Positions 39,628 to 48,319 of a DNA stretch of 64,000 nt are shown here, one piece after another. Under the pieces are notes generated by a model, which worked only from the letters and a program-made list of their open reading frames with translations, ran no database searches and was not told the DNA's origin. Source of the DNA: VRUE01 sp963774555 (lineage in GTDB: Bacteria > Actinomycetota > Thermoleophilia > Solirubrobacterales > 70-9). The position numbers and the translations under genes are program-made. Within the stretch, counting starts at the first letter, position 1. Each line of letters begins with the position of its first letter. The stretch covers positions 1,178,001 to 1,242,000 of the forward strand of contig CAVZFL010000001.1 of assembly GCA_963774555.1 (NCBI GenBank). The letters are read 5' to 3'.

Positions 39628-40488
39628 TCAGAAGACGATAGTTCGGGCGCCGTCGAGCAGGACGCGATCGTCGAGGTGGGCCTGGACCGCGCGGGCGAGG
39701 ACCAGGCGCTCGATGTCGCGGCCGATTCGCTTCAGGTCGGTGACCTCGTCACGGTGGCTGACCCGGGTCACGTCCTGGTCGATGATCGGCCCGGCGTCGA
39801 GCTCCTCGGTGACGTAGTGGGCGGTGGCGCCGATCAGCTTGACCCCGCGCTCGTGGGCGCGGCGGTAGGGGTCGGCGCCGACGAAAGCGGGCAGGAAGCT
39901 GTGGTGGATGTTGATCGCCGGCGCCTCGAGCCGTTGTAGGAACTCGCCGGAGAGGATCTGCATGTAGCGGGCGAGGACGAGCAGGTCGACGTTCCCGAGC
40001 AGCTCCAGGATCTGCTTCTCAGCCTGCGCCTTGGAGTCCGGGTCGACCGGCACATGGTGAAAGGGAAGGCCAAGCGCCTTCACCTGCTGGCGGTGCTCGT
40101 CGTGGTTGGAGATAACGGCGACAACGTCCGCCCCGAGCTCGCCGCTGCGCCAGCGCCAGAGCAGGTCGGAGAGGCAGTGGTCTTCGCGCGAGACCATGAT
40201 CGCGACCCGCTTGCGCTCGCTCGACTCGGCGAAGCGGTGGTCCATCTCGAACTTCGCCGCGATCTCCCGCTCGAAGCGCCCGTAGATCTCTTTCCGCTGT
40301 TCCGTCGGGACCGCGTCGAAAACCATGCGCATGAAGAAGCGACCCTCGTTGCTCGAGTGCTGGTCGGCGTCGACGATGTTGAGTCCGGCCTCAGCCAGGA
40401 AGCCGCTGACAGCGGCGATCAGCCCCGGCCGGTCTGGGCAGGCGAGCAGTAGGCGTGAGCTGTGAGCGTGCTCGTCGATGCACGCAAT
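39628..40488 (-). CDS. purU: Formyltetrahydrofolate deformylase, start not canonical
   Basis: PurU hydrolyses 10-formyl-THF to formate and THF. An ACT domain begins RLLLACPDRPGLIAAVSGFL, then NIVDADQHSSNEGRFFMRMV; the formyltransferase core has KRVAIMVSREDHCLSDLLWR, INIHHSFLPAFVGADPYRRA with Asn/His catalytic residues, and LDAGPIIDQDVTRVSHRDEV. No ATG, GTG or TTG exists in frame upstream of the ACT domain before the preceding stop (the stop codon of the cupredoxin gene); ATT 40488 or ATC 40491 are candidates, or one base is missing. It ends two bases before the P450 start. Confidence 0.9.
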   Translation of the reverse strand: MACIDEHAHSSRLLLACPDRPGLIAAVSGFLAEAGLNIVDADQHSSNEGRFFMRMVFDAVPTEQRKEIYGRFEREIAAKFEMDHRFAESSERKRVAIMVSREDHCLSDLLWRWRSGELGADVVAVISNHDEHRQQVKALGLPFHHVPVDPDSKAQAEKQILELLGNVDLLVLARYMQILSGEFLQRLEAPAINIHHSFLPAFVGADPYRRAHERGVKLIGATAHYVTEELDAGPIIDQDVTRVSHRDEVTDLKRIGRDIERLVLARAVQAHLDDRVLLDGARTIVF

Positions 40489-40497
40489 GATGGCGCC

Positions 40498-40998
40498 TTA
40501 CTTGACCGTAAGCGTCCCGTACATCCCCTGGGCGTAATGGCCCGGCAGATTGCAGAAGATCACGTACTTGCCCGGGGTGAGCTTGAAGTCTTCGGCTTTC
40601 GTGTCGCCAGCCTCGACATCGGCTATCTCGCCGGCCTCTTCGGCGATTTCATCGAGCTTCTCCTCGTCGACTTCCCCGCTCGCTTCGGTCGGCAGCTTGG
40701 CCGGATTCATGTTGGTCTTGAAGACGACCAGCTCGTGCTCAACGGAACCTTCGTTGGGGGCTTCGATTGTGGTTGGGCTCGCCTGCGTGGAGCCGTTGCT
40801 CGGATCGAAGAAGTAGTCGCCCATCTTGATTTCGAGCGTCTTGCTGCTGGAGGAACCATTTCCGGCGGTGCCCTCGGTCACGGTCGCCGTTGCATCGCTC
40901 TCGGAGTCGTCGCTGCTGCCGCATCCCGCGGCGATCACGCCCATCGTGGAAACCAGCATCATCGGGACAATCAACCTGCGCCGCACTCGTCTCACCAT
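40498..40998 (-). CDS. Cupredoxin-like lipoprotein
   Basis: A 166-residue protein: MVRRVRRRLIVPMMLVSTMG then lipobox IAAGC at the end of the signal peptide, a Ser/Asp/Thr-rich linker, and a blue-copper fold. Copper ligands are visible: His in EHELVVF, then Cys, His and Met in VIFCNLPGHYAQGM. It would carry electrons at the outer membrane face. A GAGGAG site lies before ATG 40998. Its stop is in the same frame as the purU reading. Confidence 0.85.
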   Translation of the reverse strand: MVRRVRRRLIVPMMLVSTMGVIAAGCGSSDDSESDATATVTEGTAGNGSSSSKTLEIKMGDYFFDPSNGSTQASPTTIEAPNEGSVEHELVVFKTNMNPAKLPTEASGEVDEEKLDEIAEEAGEIADVEAGDTKAEDFKLTPGKYVIFCNLPGHYAQGMYGTLTVK

Positions 40999-41165
40999 CT
41001 GATTTTCTCCTCGCCTGCAGTTGTTTTGCCAGCGTCGAGGCCAAGAAGTATCAGCGCCAAACGCCTCGGGCATCCGCAATCAACCGCAAGAACGAATTCA
41101 TCTTCCGTCCAATCCGGCCGCGCTCCTGCCTGAAGCCGTTGCAAACAGCACAAGGTATGTGAGCA

Positions 41166-41706
41166 GTGTGCGCGCGATCACGCTGCGGGGCCGCAAATAC
41201 CGGCACGGTCCCGCGCTTGCTCACAAAACGCACATATTTTATTCCTGTCCTGATCGCCTGCATCGCCTTCCCCGCGGCGGCTCTTGCTGCCAGCGGGAAT
41301 TCTGCTCCGGCGCGGATCGGCGTGGCCGACGCTGCGCCCGCCAAGGTTGGTGCCCTGCAAAGGCCGACCGTGCGCTTTCATCGGACGATCCGCTTCACCG
41401 TCGCCCAGATGGAAGCCGAGCGACGCGCCCGGCTCCGCCGCGAACGGCGACAGCTTTACGCGACCCTCCCCGGCGGCGTCTCCCGTTCGACCCTTGACGC
41501 AATTGGGGCCTGCGAGTCCGGCGGCGATCCAACCGCGGTTTCTTCGGACGGCACCTACCGAGGCAAGTATCAGTTCGACTACGGCACCTGGGAATCCGTC
41601 GGCGGCTCCGGCGACCCCGCCGCCGCCTCCGAGGCCGAGCAGGACTACCGCGCGGCGCTGCTTGTATTCGCGCTCGGGCTCCAGCCCCTGGCCCGTTTGC
41701 GGCTGA
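41166..41706 (+). CDS. Resuscitation-promoting-factor-like transglycosylase
   Basis: A secreted protein: hydrophobic signal FIPVLIACIAFPAAALAASG, a linker, then the Rpf/transglycosylase-like domain LDAIGACESGGDPTAVSSDG, with the catalytic Glu in CESGGD, and YRGKYQFDYGTWESVGGSGD. A frame change near 41660 converts the end to LYSRSGSSPWPVCG, which is the usual terminal motif with a second Cys pairing the first. It cleaves peptidoglycan and may promote regrowth. GTG 41166 or TTG 41217 could be the start. Confidence 0.83.
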
Positions 41707-41728
41707 TCGCTGACGTACGATTGCCGCG

Positions 41729-42577
41729 ATGAGCGGCGAGGCGGTGCCCACCCCGGACCCGAAGGGGCCGACGCGCAAGCCTCCCAAGGAGGCGATCGCC
41801 GAGGCCCGGGTCCGGGTGCCGACCCGCGGCAACCGCAAGCTCGAGAGCTTCATCGACGCCGTCAACGGCGACGAGCAGGTGCGCGCCTGGTGGTACATGG
41901 CCCAGGTGCACGCCGAGCGGCTCGGCATGTCGGACCACTCCTGGGTCCACATGCAGATCGTGCTCAACATCGCCCTGCGCCTGCTGAGGCTGCTGGTCAA
42001 GGCCGGGGTCGAGCCGGCGATGGTCGCCGACCACGGCATGTCGCCGCGCGATTCGGAGGTGGTCGTCGCTGGTGGTGCCCTCCTGCACGACATCGGCATG
42101 TCGATCCACCGCCAAGATCACGAGGCCTACAGCCTGTTTCTGGCCAGCGGTGCGCTGGAACGTCTGCTTGCCGATTCCTACCGCGAGCCCGAGCGCACGG
42201 TCGTCGCGGCGGAGATCCTGCACGCGATCATCGGTCACCGCCGCCGCGGCGAGCCCTACACGCTGGAGGCCGGCGTGGTGCGGGTGGCGGACGCGCTCGA
42301 CATGGCCCAGGGCCGCACCCGGCTGCCGATCGAAGCGGGCCAGGAGGGCATCCACTCGATCTCCGCCGCCGCCGTCGACGAGGTCCGGATCGAAGCGGGG
42401 GAGACCCGTCCGGTGCGGATCGAGATCGAGCTCAACAACTCGGCCGGCATCTTCCAGGTCGACGACCTGCTGGCGACGAAGATCCGCGACACCCCGCTCG
42501 AGGGCAAGGTCGAAGTCGTGGCGAAGATCGAGGGGGAGACCGAGAAACGGCTACTTAGCGGCTTCCGGCTGGACTGA
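41729..42577 (+). CDS. HD-domain metal-dependent phosphohydrolase
   Basis: An intact 282-residue protein. The HD motif appears as SDHSWVHMQIVLNIAL and GGALLHDIGMSIHRQDHEAY, with further metal ligands in LHAIIGHRRRGEPYTLEAGV and RVADALDMAQGR. A C-terminal beta-rich domain (RIEIELNNSAGIFQVDDLLA) follows. HD proteins of this architecture hydrolyse nucleotides or signalling phosphates; the substrate is not determinable. ATG 41729 starts after the Rpf-like gene; it ends next to a convergent small gene. Confidence 0.85.
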   Translation: MSGEAVPTPDPKGPTRKPPKEAIAEARVRVPTRGNRKLESFIDAVNGDEQVRAWWYMAQVHAERLGMSDHSWVHMQIVLNIALRLLRLLVKAGVEPAMVADHGMSPRDSEVVVAGGALLHDIGMSIHRQDHEAYSLFLASGALERLLADSYREPERTVVAAEILHAIIGHRRRGEPYTLEAGVVRVADALDMAQGRTRLPIEAGQEGIHSISAAAVDEVRIEAGETRPVRIEIELNNSAGIFQVDDLLATKIRDTPLEGKVEVVAKIEGETEKRLLSGFRLD

Positions 42578-42832
42578 TTAAGAGCCGTAGCGCTGGAGGT
42601 CGTACTTACGACGCTCTTTGCGCGCCTCGAGCCGTCCCTGGACGATTGAGAGGACGATCACGAGGACGGCGAAGAAGGCGATCACGCCGAAGCAGAAGAA
42701 GGTGACGGTCTTGTCCGTCGTCGGACCGGCGAGGCCGACGCCGTTGTCGGCCAGCGCCAGCGGCGCCGCCAAGAGCACCGAAAGCAATGCAGCTCCGAGA
42801 GCGGCGAGGGCGACGGCTTGACGCGAGGGCAT
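42578..42832 (-). CDS. Small secreted/membrane protein
   Basis: An 84-residue protein with a signal-like helix (VALAALGAALLSVLLAAPLA, possible cleavage after ALA-D) and a second strong helix (FFCFGVIAFFAVLVIVLSIV), then a highly basic tail (QGRLEARKERRKYDLQRYGS). No family recognised. ATG 42832 (or GTG 42838) follows a divergent spacer with the long inverted repeat at 42851-42958. Confidence 0.6.
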   Translation of the reverse strand: MPSRQAVALAALGAALLSVLLAAPLALADNGVGLAGPTTDKTVTFFCFGVIAFFAVLVIVLSIVQGRLEARKERRKYDLQRYGS

Positions 42833-42850
42833 CTTCACGCCCGGCAATCT

Positions 42851-42958
42851 AGCGCAAGGGACGGGCATCCCCGGAGGAAACTTGTGAGCCCACCCCGGCA
42901 AGGAGCCTGGAGGCGATTTCTGAGCGGGTTTCCGCAGGGGATGCCCGTCCCTTGCGCT
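42851..42958. repeat. Long inverted repeat between divergent genes
   Basis: Perfect 22-base arms at 42851-42872 and 42937-42958 flank a 64-base core, with a further GGAAAC/GTTTCC pairing just inside. It lies between two divergent genes, so it is unlikely to be a terminator and would occupy both promoter regions. Confidence 0.85.
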
Positions 42959-42975
42959 CCCTAGGATGCGCCGCC

Positions 42976-43793
42976 ATGAGCACCCTGGAAGCCATCGTCC
43001 TCGGCCTAGTGCAGGGGCTGACCGAGTTTCTGCCGATCTCCTCCAGCGGTCACCTGCGGATCGTCCCGGCGCTGCTCGGCTGGTCTGACCCCGGCGCCGG
43101 GTTCACCGCGGTGATCCAGCTCGGGACGATGGCCGCGGTCCTGATCTACTTCCGGGCCGATCTCTGGCGCATCGCCGCCGCCTGGCTGAGGGAGCTGCGG
43201 GTGCCGATTCCGCGAGCCAGCCAGGAGGCGAGGCTGGGCTGGTTCATCGTCCTGGGGACGATCCCGATCTCGATCTTCGGCTTCCTCTTCAAGGACCAGA
43301 TCGAGTCGGGGGCGCGCAGCCTCTACCTGATCGGCTCGGCGCTGATCCTCTTCTCCTTCGTCATGGTCCTCGCCGAGCGGGCAGGCACCCGCCAGCGGGC
43401 CCTCTCGGGCATGAACGGTCGCGACGGGCTGTTCATCGGCGTGGCCCAGACCCTCGCCCTGATCCCCGGCGTCTCGCGCTCGGGGGCGACGATCTCCGCC
43501 GGCCTCTTCCGTGGCTTCGACCGGGTCGCCGCGGCCCGCTATTCGTTCCTGCTCTCGGTGCCCGCCGTGGTCCTCAGCGGCCTCTTCGAGCTGCGCAAGG
43601 TCGGCGAAGCCGGCGGTCCCATCGGCCGGGGGCGACGGCGATCGCCACCCTGGTCGCTTTCGTCACCGGCTACCTGGCGATCGCCTGGCTGCTGCGCTAC
43701 CTCGGCACCCACTCGCTGGAGATCTTCGTCGTCTACCGCATCGCCCTGGGCGCGCTGGTGCTGGTGCTGACGGCGAGCGGCGCAATCTCCTAA
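42976..43793 (+). CDS. uppP: Undecaprenyl-diphosphatase, one frame change
   Basis: BacA/UppP integral membrane phosphatase recycling the lipid carrier of wall synthesis. Landmarks are GLVQGLTEFLPISSSGHLRI and PGVSRSGATISAGLFRGFDR, the two conserved phosphatase motifs, amid about eight hydrophobic helices. Near 43630 the frame changes; corrected it continues AIATLVAFVTGYLAIAWLLR to TAA 43791. It relates functionally to the LCP and sugar genes at 2-8 kb. Confidence 0.93.
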
Positions 43794-43808
43794 CCGGCCC
43801 CACAAATG

Positions 43809-43838
43809 GCGAACGGCCCGGGGCAGTGGGCCGTTCGC
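43809..43838 (+). terminator. Hairpin after uppP
   Basis: GCGAACGGCCC (43809-43819) pairs with GGGCCGTTCGC (43828-43838) across an eight-base loop; a weaker ACGAGA/TCTCGT hairpin follows near 43842-43859. No T tract, but strong and well placed to insulate the phosphate island. The rest of the 321-bp spacer 43794-44114 holds PHO-box-like repeats and no gene. Confidence 0.5.
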
Positions 43839-43895
43839 GGTGACGAGAGAGGAGTCTCGTGAGGGTGGAATTCTGCCGCGGCAGCGGCGCTACCC

Positions 43896-43928
43896 GGTGA
43901 ACATTCAGAGGTCGCGTGGTGAACATTC
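43896..43928 (-). promoter_or_regulatory. PHO-box-like repeat, 22-bp spacing
   Basis: GGTGAACATTC occurs at 43896-43906 and identically at 43918-43928, exactly 22 bp apart (two 11-bp units). On the minus strand this is GAATGTTCACC, containing GTTCACC as in the actinobacterial PhoP box. It lies about 190 bp upstream of the response regulator gene. Confidence 0.65.
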
Positions 43929-44005
43929 GGAGAAGCGATCGGCCAGTGACGCCGGGGGCCGCCGCGACGAAAAGCCCGGAAAAAGCAGGCAGTTCGTGCC
44001 TGACC

Positions 44006-44023
44006 TGTGAAAATCGTGTGAAC
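44006..44023 (-). promoter_or_regulatory. PHO-box-like repeat, 11-bp spacing
   Basis: TGTGAA at 44006-44011 repeats at 44017-44022, 11 bp apart; on the minus strand GTTCACACGAT then TTTCACAGG. It is 92 bp before the response regulator start, so probably autoregulation. Confidence 0.55.
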
Positions 44024-44114
44024 GCAGGGATTTCCGTTGCCGGTTCGCCGCCGCTGGTGCATACAATCCCGCCGTCAGCGCAGGGGCAACCTTCGCCGAA
44101 CAGGCGCCCTCCAC

Positions 44115-44919
44115 TTGAATCCACAGCAGACCATCAGGCTCGCGGTTATCGACGACGACAGCGGCTTCGTGACCGTGCTGTCGAAGCGAACCGATGCGGC
44201 CGGATGGCAGCAGCGGGTCCTGAGCAGCGCGATCCCGCCGGAGGAGCTGGTGGCGATGAAGCTCAACGCCCTGCTGCTCGACATGGCGGTGCTCGGCGAC
44301 GAAGCCTGGGAGTACCTGCGAGCGGGTCTGCGAGATGCTGCCCGACCTCGGCGTCGTCGTCTGCACCGGTCGCTCAACCGTGGCCCAGCGCGTCCGCGGC
44401 CTGCGGCTCGGCGTCGACGACTGGATCGGCAAGCCCTGCCATCCCGAGGAGGTGATGGCGCGGATCGAGGCGGTCTCGCGCCGTCGCCGCCGCAGCAGGA
44501 CCGGGGTCGAGGCGGGGCCGGTCACGGTCGGCGAGCTCGAGATCCGCGCCGACCAGTTCCAGGCCTTCGTCGGCGAGGTCAGTCTCGACCTGACCCGGCG
44601 CGAGTTCGAGCTGCTGCAGCTGCTCGCCGACGCCAAGGGCCAGGTGCTCGAGCGCGAGGCGATCTACCAGCGGGTGTGGGGATACGCGATGGCCCACGGA
44701 GATCGCTCGGTGGACGTCTTCATCCGCAAGCTGCGCCAGAAGCTGGAGAAGCGCTCGCCCGGCTGGCGCTACATCCACACCCACTTCGGCGTCGGCTACC
44801 GCTTCGACCCCGAGGTCGTCGGTGGCGGGGTCGCACCCGAGCTGGCCGGCGAGGCGATCGCCGATGTCGAGCCGGCGGTCGATTCACAAGTAGTTCACAG
44901 CAGCTTTACGGCCGCGTAA
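44115..44919 (+). CDS. OmpR/PhoB-type response regulator, one frame change
   Basis: Receiver domain from TTG 44115: IRLAVIDDDSGFVTVLSKR (acidic pocket), KLNALLLDMAVLGDEAWEYL with the phospho-acceptor Asp in LLLDM, then after one surplus C near 44326 MLPDLGVVVCTGRSTVAQRV and VDDWIGKPCHPEEVMARIEA (conserved Lys). The C-terminal winged helix has LTRREFELLQLLADAKGQVL and RSVDVFIRKLRQKLEKRSPG, ending GVGYRFDP. Its place before pstS and the flanking PHO-like repeats point to phosphate control. No histidine kinase is in the window. Confidence 0.87.
44883..44899 (+). promoter_or_regulatory. PHO-box-like repeat before winged-helix gene
   Basis: TTCACA at 44883-44888 and 44894-44899, 11 bp apart, inside the last codons of the response regulator and 58 bp before the next ATG. 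Confidence 0.55.
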
Positions 44920-44956
44920 CCCGAGCCCACGCCGCCTGCGGCGATCCTCGTTCGGG

Positions 44957-45244
44957 ATGCTGGAGATCCGTCCCGATGAGCACGCGGCGCTGGTCGACGG
45001 TCGACCGCTGAGCCTGACCATGCGCGAGTTGCAGCTGCTGACCACGCTCGCCGCGCACCCGCAGCGAATCCTCACCCGCGAGGAACTCTATGCCGAGGTC
45101 TGGGGCCGCGAGCCGCGCAACGACGACCGTTCGGTCGACGTCTACGTCAGCCGCCTGCGCTCGAAGCTGGCCGCGGCGCTGCCGGGCCAGCGCCTGATCC
45201 ACACCCACAGCGGCATCGGCTACCGCTTCTCCCCCGACGGTTGA
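44957..45244 (+). CDS. Receiver-less winged-helix DNA-binding protein
   Basis: A 95-residue protein that is only a PhoB-type effector domain: LSLTMRELQLLTTLAAHPQR, ILTREELYAEVWGREPRNDD, then RSVDVYVSRLRSKLAAALPG and HTHSGIGYRFSPDG. No receiver precedes it; the ORF starts at ATG 44957, shortly after the regulator stop. It resembles the C-terminal half of the neighbouring regulator (about half the positions), so it may be a truncated duplicate. It could compete for, or help occupy, the same PHO sites. Confidence 0.82.
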   Translation: MLEIRPDEHAALVDGRPLSLTMRELQLLTTLAAHPQRILTREELYAEVWGREPRNDDRSVDVYVSRLRSKLAAALPGQRLIHTHSGIGYRFSPDG

Positions 45245-45265
45245 TGCGGGACGAGCGGGTGCTTT

Positions 45266-45283
45266 TTACATCTTTTTCACATC
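45266..45283 (+). promoter_or_regulatory. PHO-box-like repeat before pstS
   Basis: TTACATC (45266-45272) and TCACATC (45277-45283) are spaced 11 bp within T-rich TTTTTACATCTTTTTCACAT. The pstS start is 88 bp downstream, leaving room for a promoter. Confidence 0.6.
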
Positions 45284-45370
45284 TTCGATACAGGCAGGTA
45301 ACAAGCTGCCAAAAGGCCGCTGAGAGTGTGGCGCCGAGGCTCAGATCGTCAACAACTTAAGGAGATTCGC

Positions 45371-46411
45371 GTGACCAAGAGACTTCTCACCGTTGGCCTG
45401 GCGCTGGCGCTTGCCGTCGCCGTCGCCGCCTGCGGCAGCTCGTCCTCGGACAGCAGCGGTTCGTCCAGCTCGCCACTGGTCGGCGCCGGCAGCACGTTGG
45501 TTGCCCCGCTGATGTCGAAGTGGCAGTCCGACTACGCAAGCAAGTCGGAAGAAACGGTCACCTACGGGGCGATCGGCAGCGGTGGAGGGATCGATCAGAT
45601 CACCTCGCGCTCGGTCGACTTCGGCGCCTCCGACGCGCCGCTGACGCCGGAACAGTTCGAAGAAGCCGACGGGGTCGAGCAGATTCCCTGGGCTCTGAGC
45701 GGAACCGTGCCCGCCTACAACGTCAGCGGCGCACCCAGCAACCTGAAGCTGAGCGGCGAAGTGCTGGCCGACATCTACCTCGGCAAGATCACCCAGTGGG
45801 ACGACCCGGCGATCGCCAAGCTCAACTCGGGCGCCAGCCTGCCGAGCACCAAGATCACGCCCGTCTACCGCAGCGACGGCAGCGGCGACACCTACGCCTT
45901 CACCAACTACCTCTCGACGATCAGCCCCGAATTCAAGTCGAAGGTCGGCACCTCGACCACGGTCAAGTTCCCGACCGGCGTCGGCGCCGAAAAGAACGAC
46001 GGCGTCGCCGCGGCGATTGGCCAGACCGACGGCGCGATCGGCTACGTCGGCCTCGCCTACGCGCTCTCCAACGAACTCAGCATGCCGCTGGTCGAAAACT
46101 CGGCCGGGGAGTTCCCCGAACCGGGCGTGGATAGCGTCGAAGCCGCCGCCGACGCGGTCAGCAAGGTCGGCCCGAACAACGAAATCTCGCTCGCCGACCT
46201 GCCGACCTCGGCCAAAGGCGCCTACCCGATCTCGACCTACACTTACGTGATCGCGCCGCTGGAAAGCGAAAAGGCCGAAGCGCTGAAGAAGTTCATCACC
46301 TACGCGATCGGCAAAGAAGCGCAGGAATACGGCCCCGACCTCGACTTCGCGCCGCTGCCGAAGCAGGTCGTCGCCGCCGACAAAGCCGCGATCGCCAAGA
46401 TCGGCAGCTAG
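45371..46411 (+). CDS. pstS: Phosphate-binding lipoprotein PstS
   Basis: An intact 346-residue ABC solute-binding protein. The signal ends in AVAVAACGSSSS with the lipobox Cys, then a Ser-rich linker. The phosphate-binding loops are VGAGSTLVAPLMSKWQSDYA, YGAIGSGGGIDQITSRSVDF, GASDAPLT and VYRSDGSGDTYAFTNYLS. It captures phosphate outside the membrane for PstCAB. AAGGAG lies ten bases before GTG 45371; PHO-like repeats lie at 45266. pstC starts with TTG right after the stop. Confidence 0.96.
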   Translation: MTKRLLTVGLALALAVAVAACGSSSSDSSGSSSSPLVGAGSTLVAPLMSKWQSDYASKSEETVTYGAIGSGGGIDQITSRSVDFGASDAPLTPEQFEEADGVEQIPWALSGTVPAYNVSGAPSNLKLSGEVLADIYLGKITQWDDPAIAKLNSGASLPSTKITPVYRSDGSGDTYAFTNYLSTISPEFKSKVGTSTTVKFPTGVGAEKNDGVAAAIGQTDGAIGYVGLAYALSNELSMPLVENSAGEFPEPGVDSVEAAADAVSKVGPNNEISLADLPTSAKGAYPISTYTYVIAPLESEKAEALKKFITYAIGKEAQEYGPDLDFAPLPKQVVAADKAAIAKIGS

Positions 46412-47401
46412 TTGGAGGCCGGCGCCCTCAGCAACCCCGTGCTGCGGGCCCGGCGCAACCGCACAGACCGCATCGGCGACCCGCTGCTGCGAGGCCTCTC
46501 CGGCCTCGCGGCAGCGCTCGCCGTCGCGGCCATAGTCGGGATCGTCTACGAGGTCATCCACATCGCCTCGCCGGCGATCTCGGCCTTCGGGATCGGCTTC
46601 GTCACCACCAACGACTGGAACCCGGTCACCGAAAACTTCGGCGCGGCGCCCTTCCTCTACGGGACCGTCGTCACCTCGGCGATCGCCCTGCTCTTCGCGG
46701 CGCCGCTCTCGATCGCGATCTCGATCTACCTCACCGAGCTGGCCCCGGCGCGGCTGCGGCGCCCGGTCGCGACCCTGGTCGACATGCTGGCGGCGATTCC
46801 CACCGTGATCCTCGGCCTCTGGGGGATTCTCGTCCTCGGACCCTTCATGCACGACACGATCGAGCCGGCGCTGCAGAGCGCCTTCGGCTTCCTGCCGATC
46901 TTCAGCGGCGACCCGTCGGCTTTCGGCTACCTCACCGCCGCCGTGATCCTGACGATCATGACCACGCCGATCATCACCAGCGTCACCCGCGAGGTCTTCG
47001 AGACCGTGCCCGGCGAGCTCAAGGAGGGCGCCTACGCGCTGGGCGCCACGCGCTGGGAGATGGTCAGGCAGGTCGTCCTGCCCTACTCGCGCGCCGGCAT
47101 CGTCGGCGCCTCGATCCTCGGTCTCGGCCGGGCGATCGGCGAGGCGATCGCGGTCGCCCAGGTAATCGGCGGCGCCACCGCGATCAACGTCTCCCTCTTC
47201 CACACCGGCGGCACCATGGCAGCCCAGATCGCGGCCCAGTTCCAAGGCGCCCCCGGTGCCCTGCAGAAGCCCTCGCTGGCCTATCTGGGCCTGATCCTGC
47301 TCGTCTTCGCCGTCCTCGTCAACGTGATCGCCCGCCTGATCGTCCAGCGCGGCAAGATCAAGGACACCGATGTGACACTGGTCGAGGCGGAGGCTCTTTG
47401 A
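46412..47401 (+). CDS. pstC: Phosphate ABC transporter permease PstC
   Basis: A 329-residue permease with six or so membrane helices, beginning TTG 46412 immediately after pstS. The EAA-type coupling loop is GELKEGAYALGATRWEMVRQ, followed by AGIVGASILGLGRAIGEAIA; the N-terminal helix is GLAAALAVAAIVGIVYEVIH and LAAIPTVILGLWGILVLGPF is the conserved PstC motif. It forms the phosphate channel with PstA. Confidence 0.95.
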   Translation: MEAGALSNPVLRARRNRTDRIGDPLLRGLSGLAAALAVAAIVGIVYEVIHIASPAISAFGIGFVTTNDWNPVTENFGAAPFLYGTVVTSAIALLFAAPLSIAISIYLTELAPARLRRPVATLVDMLAAIPTVILGLWGILVLGPFMHDTIEPALQSAFGFLPIFSGDPSAFGYLTAAVILTIMTTPIITSVTREVFETVPGELKEGAYALGATRWEMVRQVVLPYSRAGIVGASILGLGRAIGEAIAVAQVIGGATAINVSLFHTGGTMAAQIAAQFQGAPGALQKPSLAYLGLILLVFAVLVNVIARLIVQRGKIKDTDVTLVEAEAL

Positions 47402-48282
47402 GCACCGCGGGCGGACACGCGCTGCTGAGCGACCGCGGCAACCTCAAGCGCCGCAACCGCTTCAACCGGGTGGTCGAGATCGCCTCGACGATCGCCGCCC
47501 TGCTCGCCGTCGCGGTGCTGCTGCTCGTCGTCGGCTCGGTCCTGCTGAAGGGCCTGGGCGCGCTCAGCCTCCACTTCCTCACCACCCCGACCGGGCTCTT
47601 CGGCGACACCAGCGGCGGTATCTCCAACGCGATCGTTGGCTCGGCGATCATGGTCGGCCTCGCCGCCCTGATGGCGATCCCGGTCGGGCTCCTGGTCGCG
47701 ATCTACACCACCGAGTTCGCCTCGGCCCGCTTCGGCCACGCCGTCCGCTTCGTGCTCGACATCCTCAACGGGGTGCCGACGATCATCACCGGCATCTTCG
47801 TCTTCGGCCTCCTGGTCGAGGGCAACAAGCAGAGCGGCTTCGCCGCCTCAGTGGCGCTGGCGATCATCATGCTGCCGATCGTCGCTCGCACCGCCCAGGA
47901 GGTGCTGACCCTGGTGCCCGGCCACCTCAAGGAGGCCGCGCACGCGCTCGGTGTCGCCCGTTGGCGGGCAACCGTGCGGATCACGATCCCGACCGCCGCC
48001 GGCGGCCTGATCACCGGCGCCCTGCTCGCCGTCGCCCGCGTCGCCGGCGAGACCGCGCCGCTGATCCTGCTCTCCTCGATCTACGGCCAGGGGGTGCTCA
48101 CCGAACCGGGCGAAGCCCTGGCCTCGATCCCGATCTTCATCTTCCAGTCCTCGGAGTCCCCGAGCCCCGAGGCGCATACCCAGGCCTGGGCGGCGGCGCT
48201 GATCCTGATCGCCTTCGTGCTCGTCCTCAACGTCGTCGCCCGCGCCTTCTACGCCCGATCCCGCAAGCGCATGGGGGCATGA
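47398..48282 (+). CDS. pstA: Phosphate ABC transporter permease PstA
   Basis: A 294-residue permease. The TTG start overlaps the pstC stop (TTGA). Features are ILNGVPTIITGIFVFGLLVE, the coupling loop HLKEAAHALGVARWRATVRI and TGALLAVARVAGETAPLILL, plus hydrophobic helices throughout. It is about normal length for PstA. Confidence 0.95.
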   Translation: MSTAGGHALLSDRGNLKRRNRFNRVVEIASTIAALLAVAVLLLVVGSVLLKGLGALSLHFLTTPTGLFGDTSGGISNAIVGSAIMVGLAALMAIPVGLLVAIYTTEFASARFGHAVRFVLDILNGVPTIITGIFVFGLLVEGNKQSGFAASVALAIIMLPIVARTAQEVLTLVPGHLKEAAHALGVARWRATVRITIPTAAGGLITGALLAVARVAGETAPLILLSSIYGQGVLTEPGEALASIPIFIFQSSESPSPEAHTQAWAAALILIAFVLVLNVVARAFYARSRKRMGA

Positions 48283-48319
48283 TCCCCGCGCGTCCGCCCG
48301 CCACCGGAGGAGTCCTAGG

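Noticed and set aside
45341..47245. 634-residue minus-strand ORF over pstS-pstC
   Set aside because: Low-complexity Asp/Arg/Gly composition is typical of the complement of GC-rich genes; pstS and pstC are certain.
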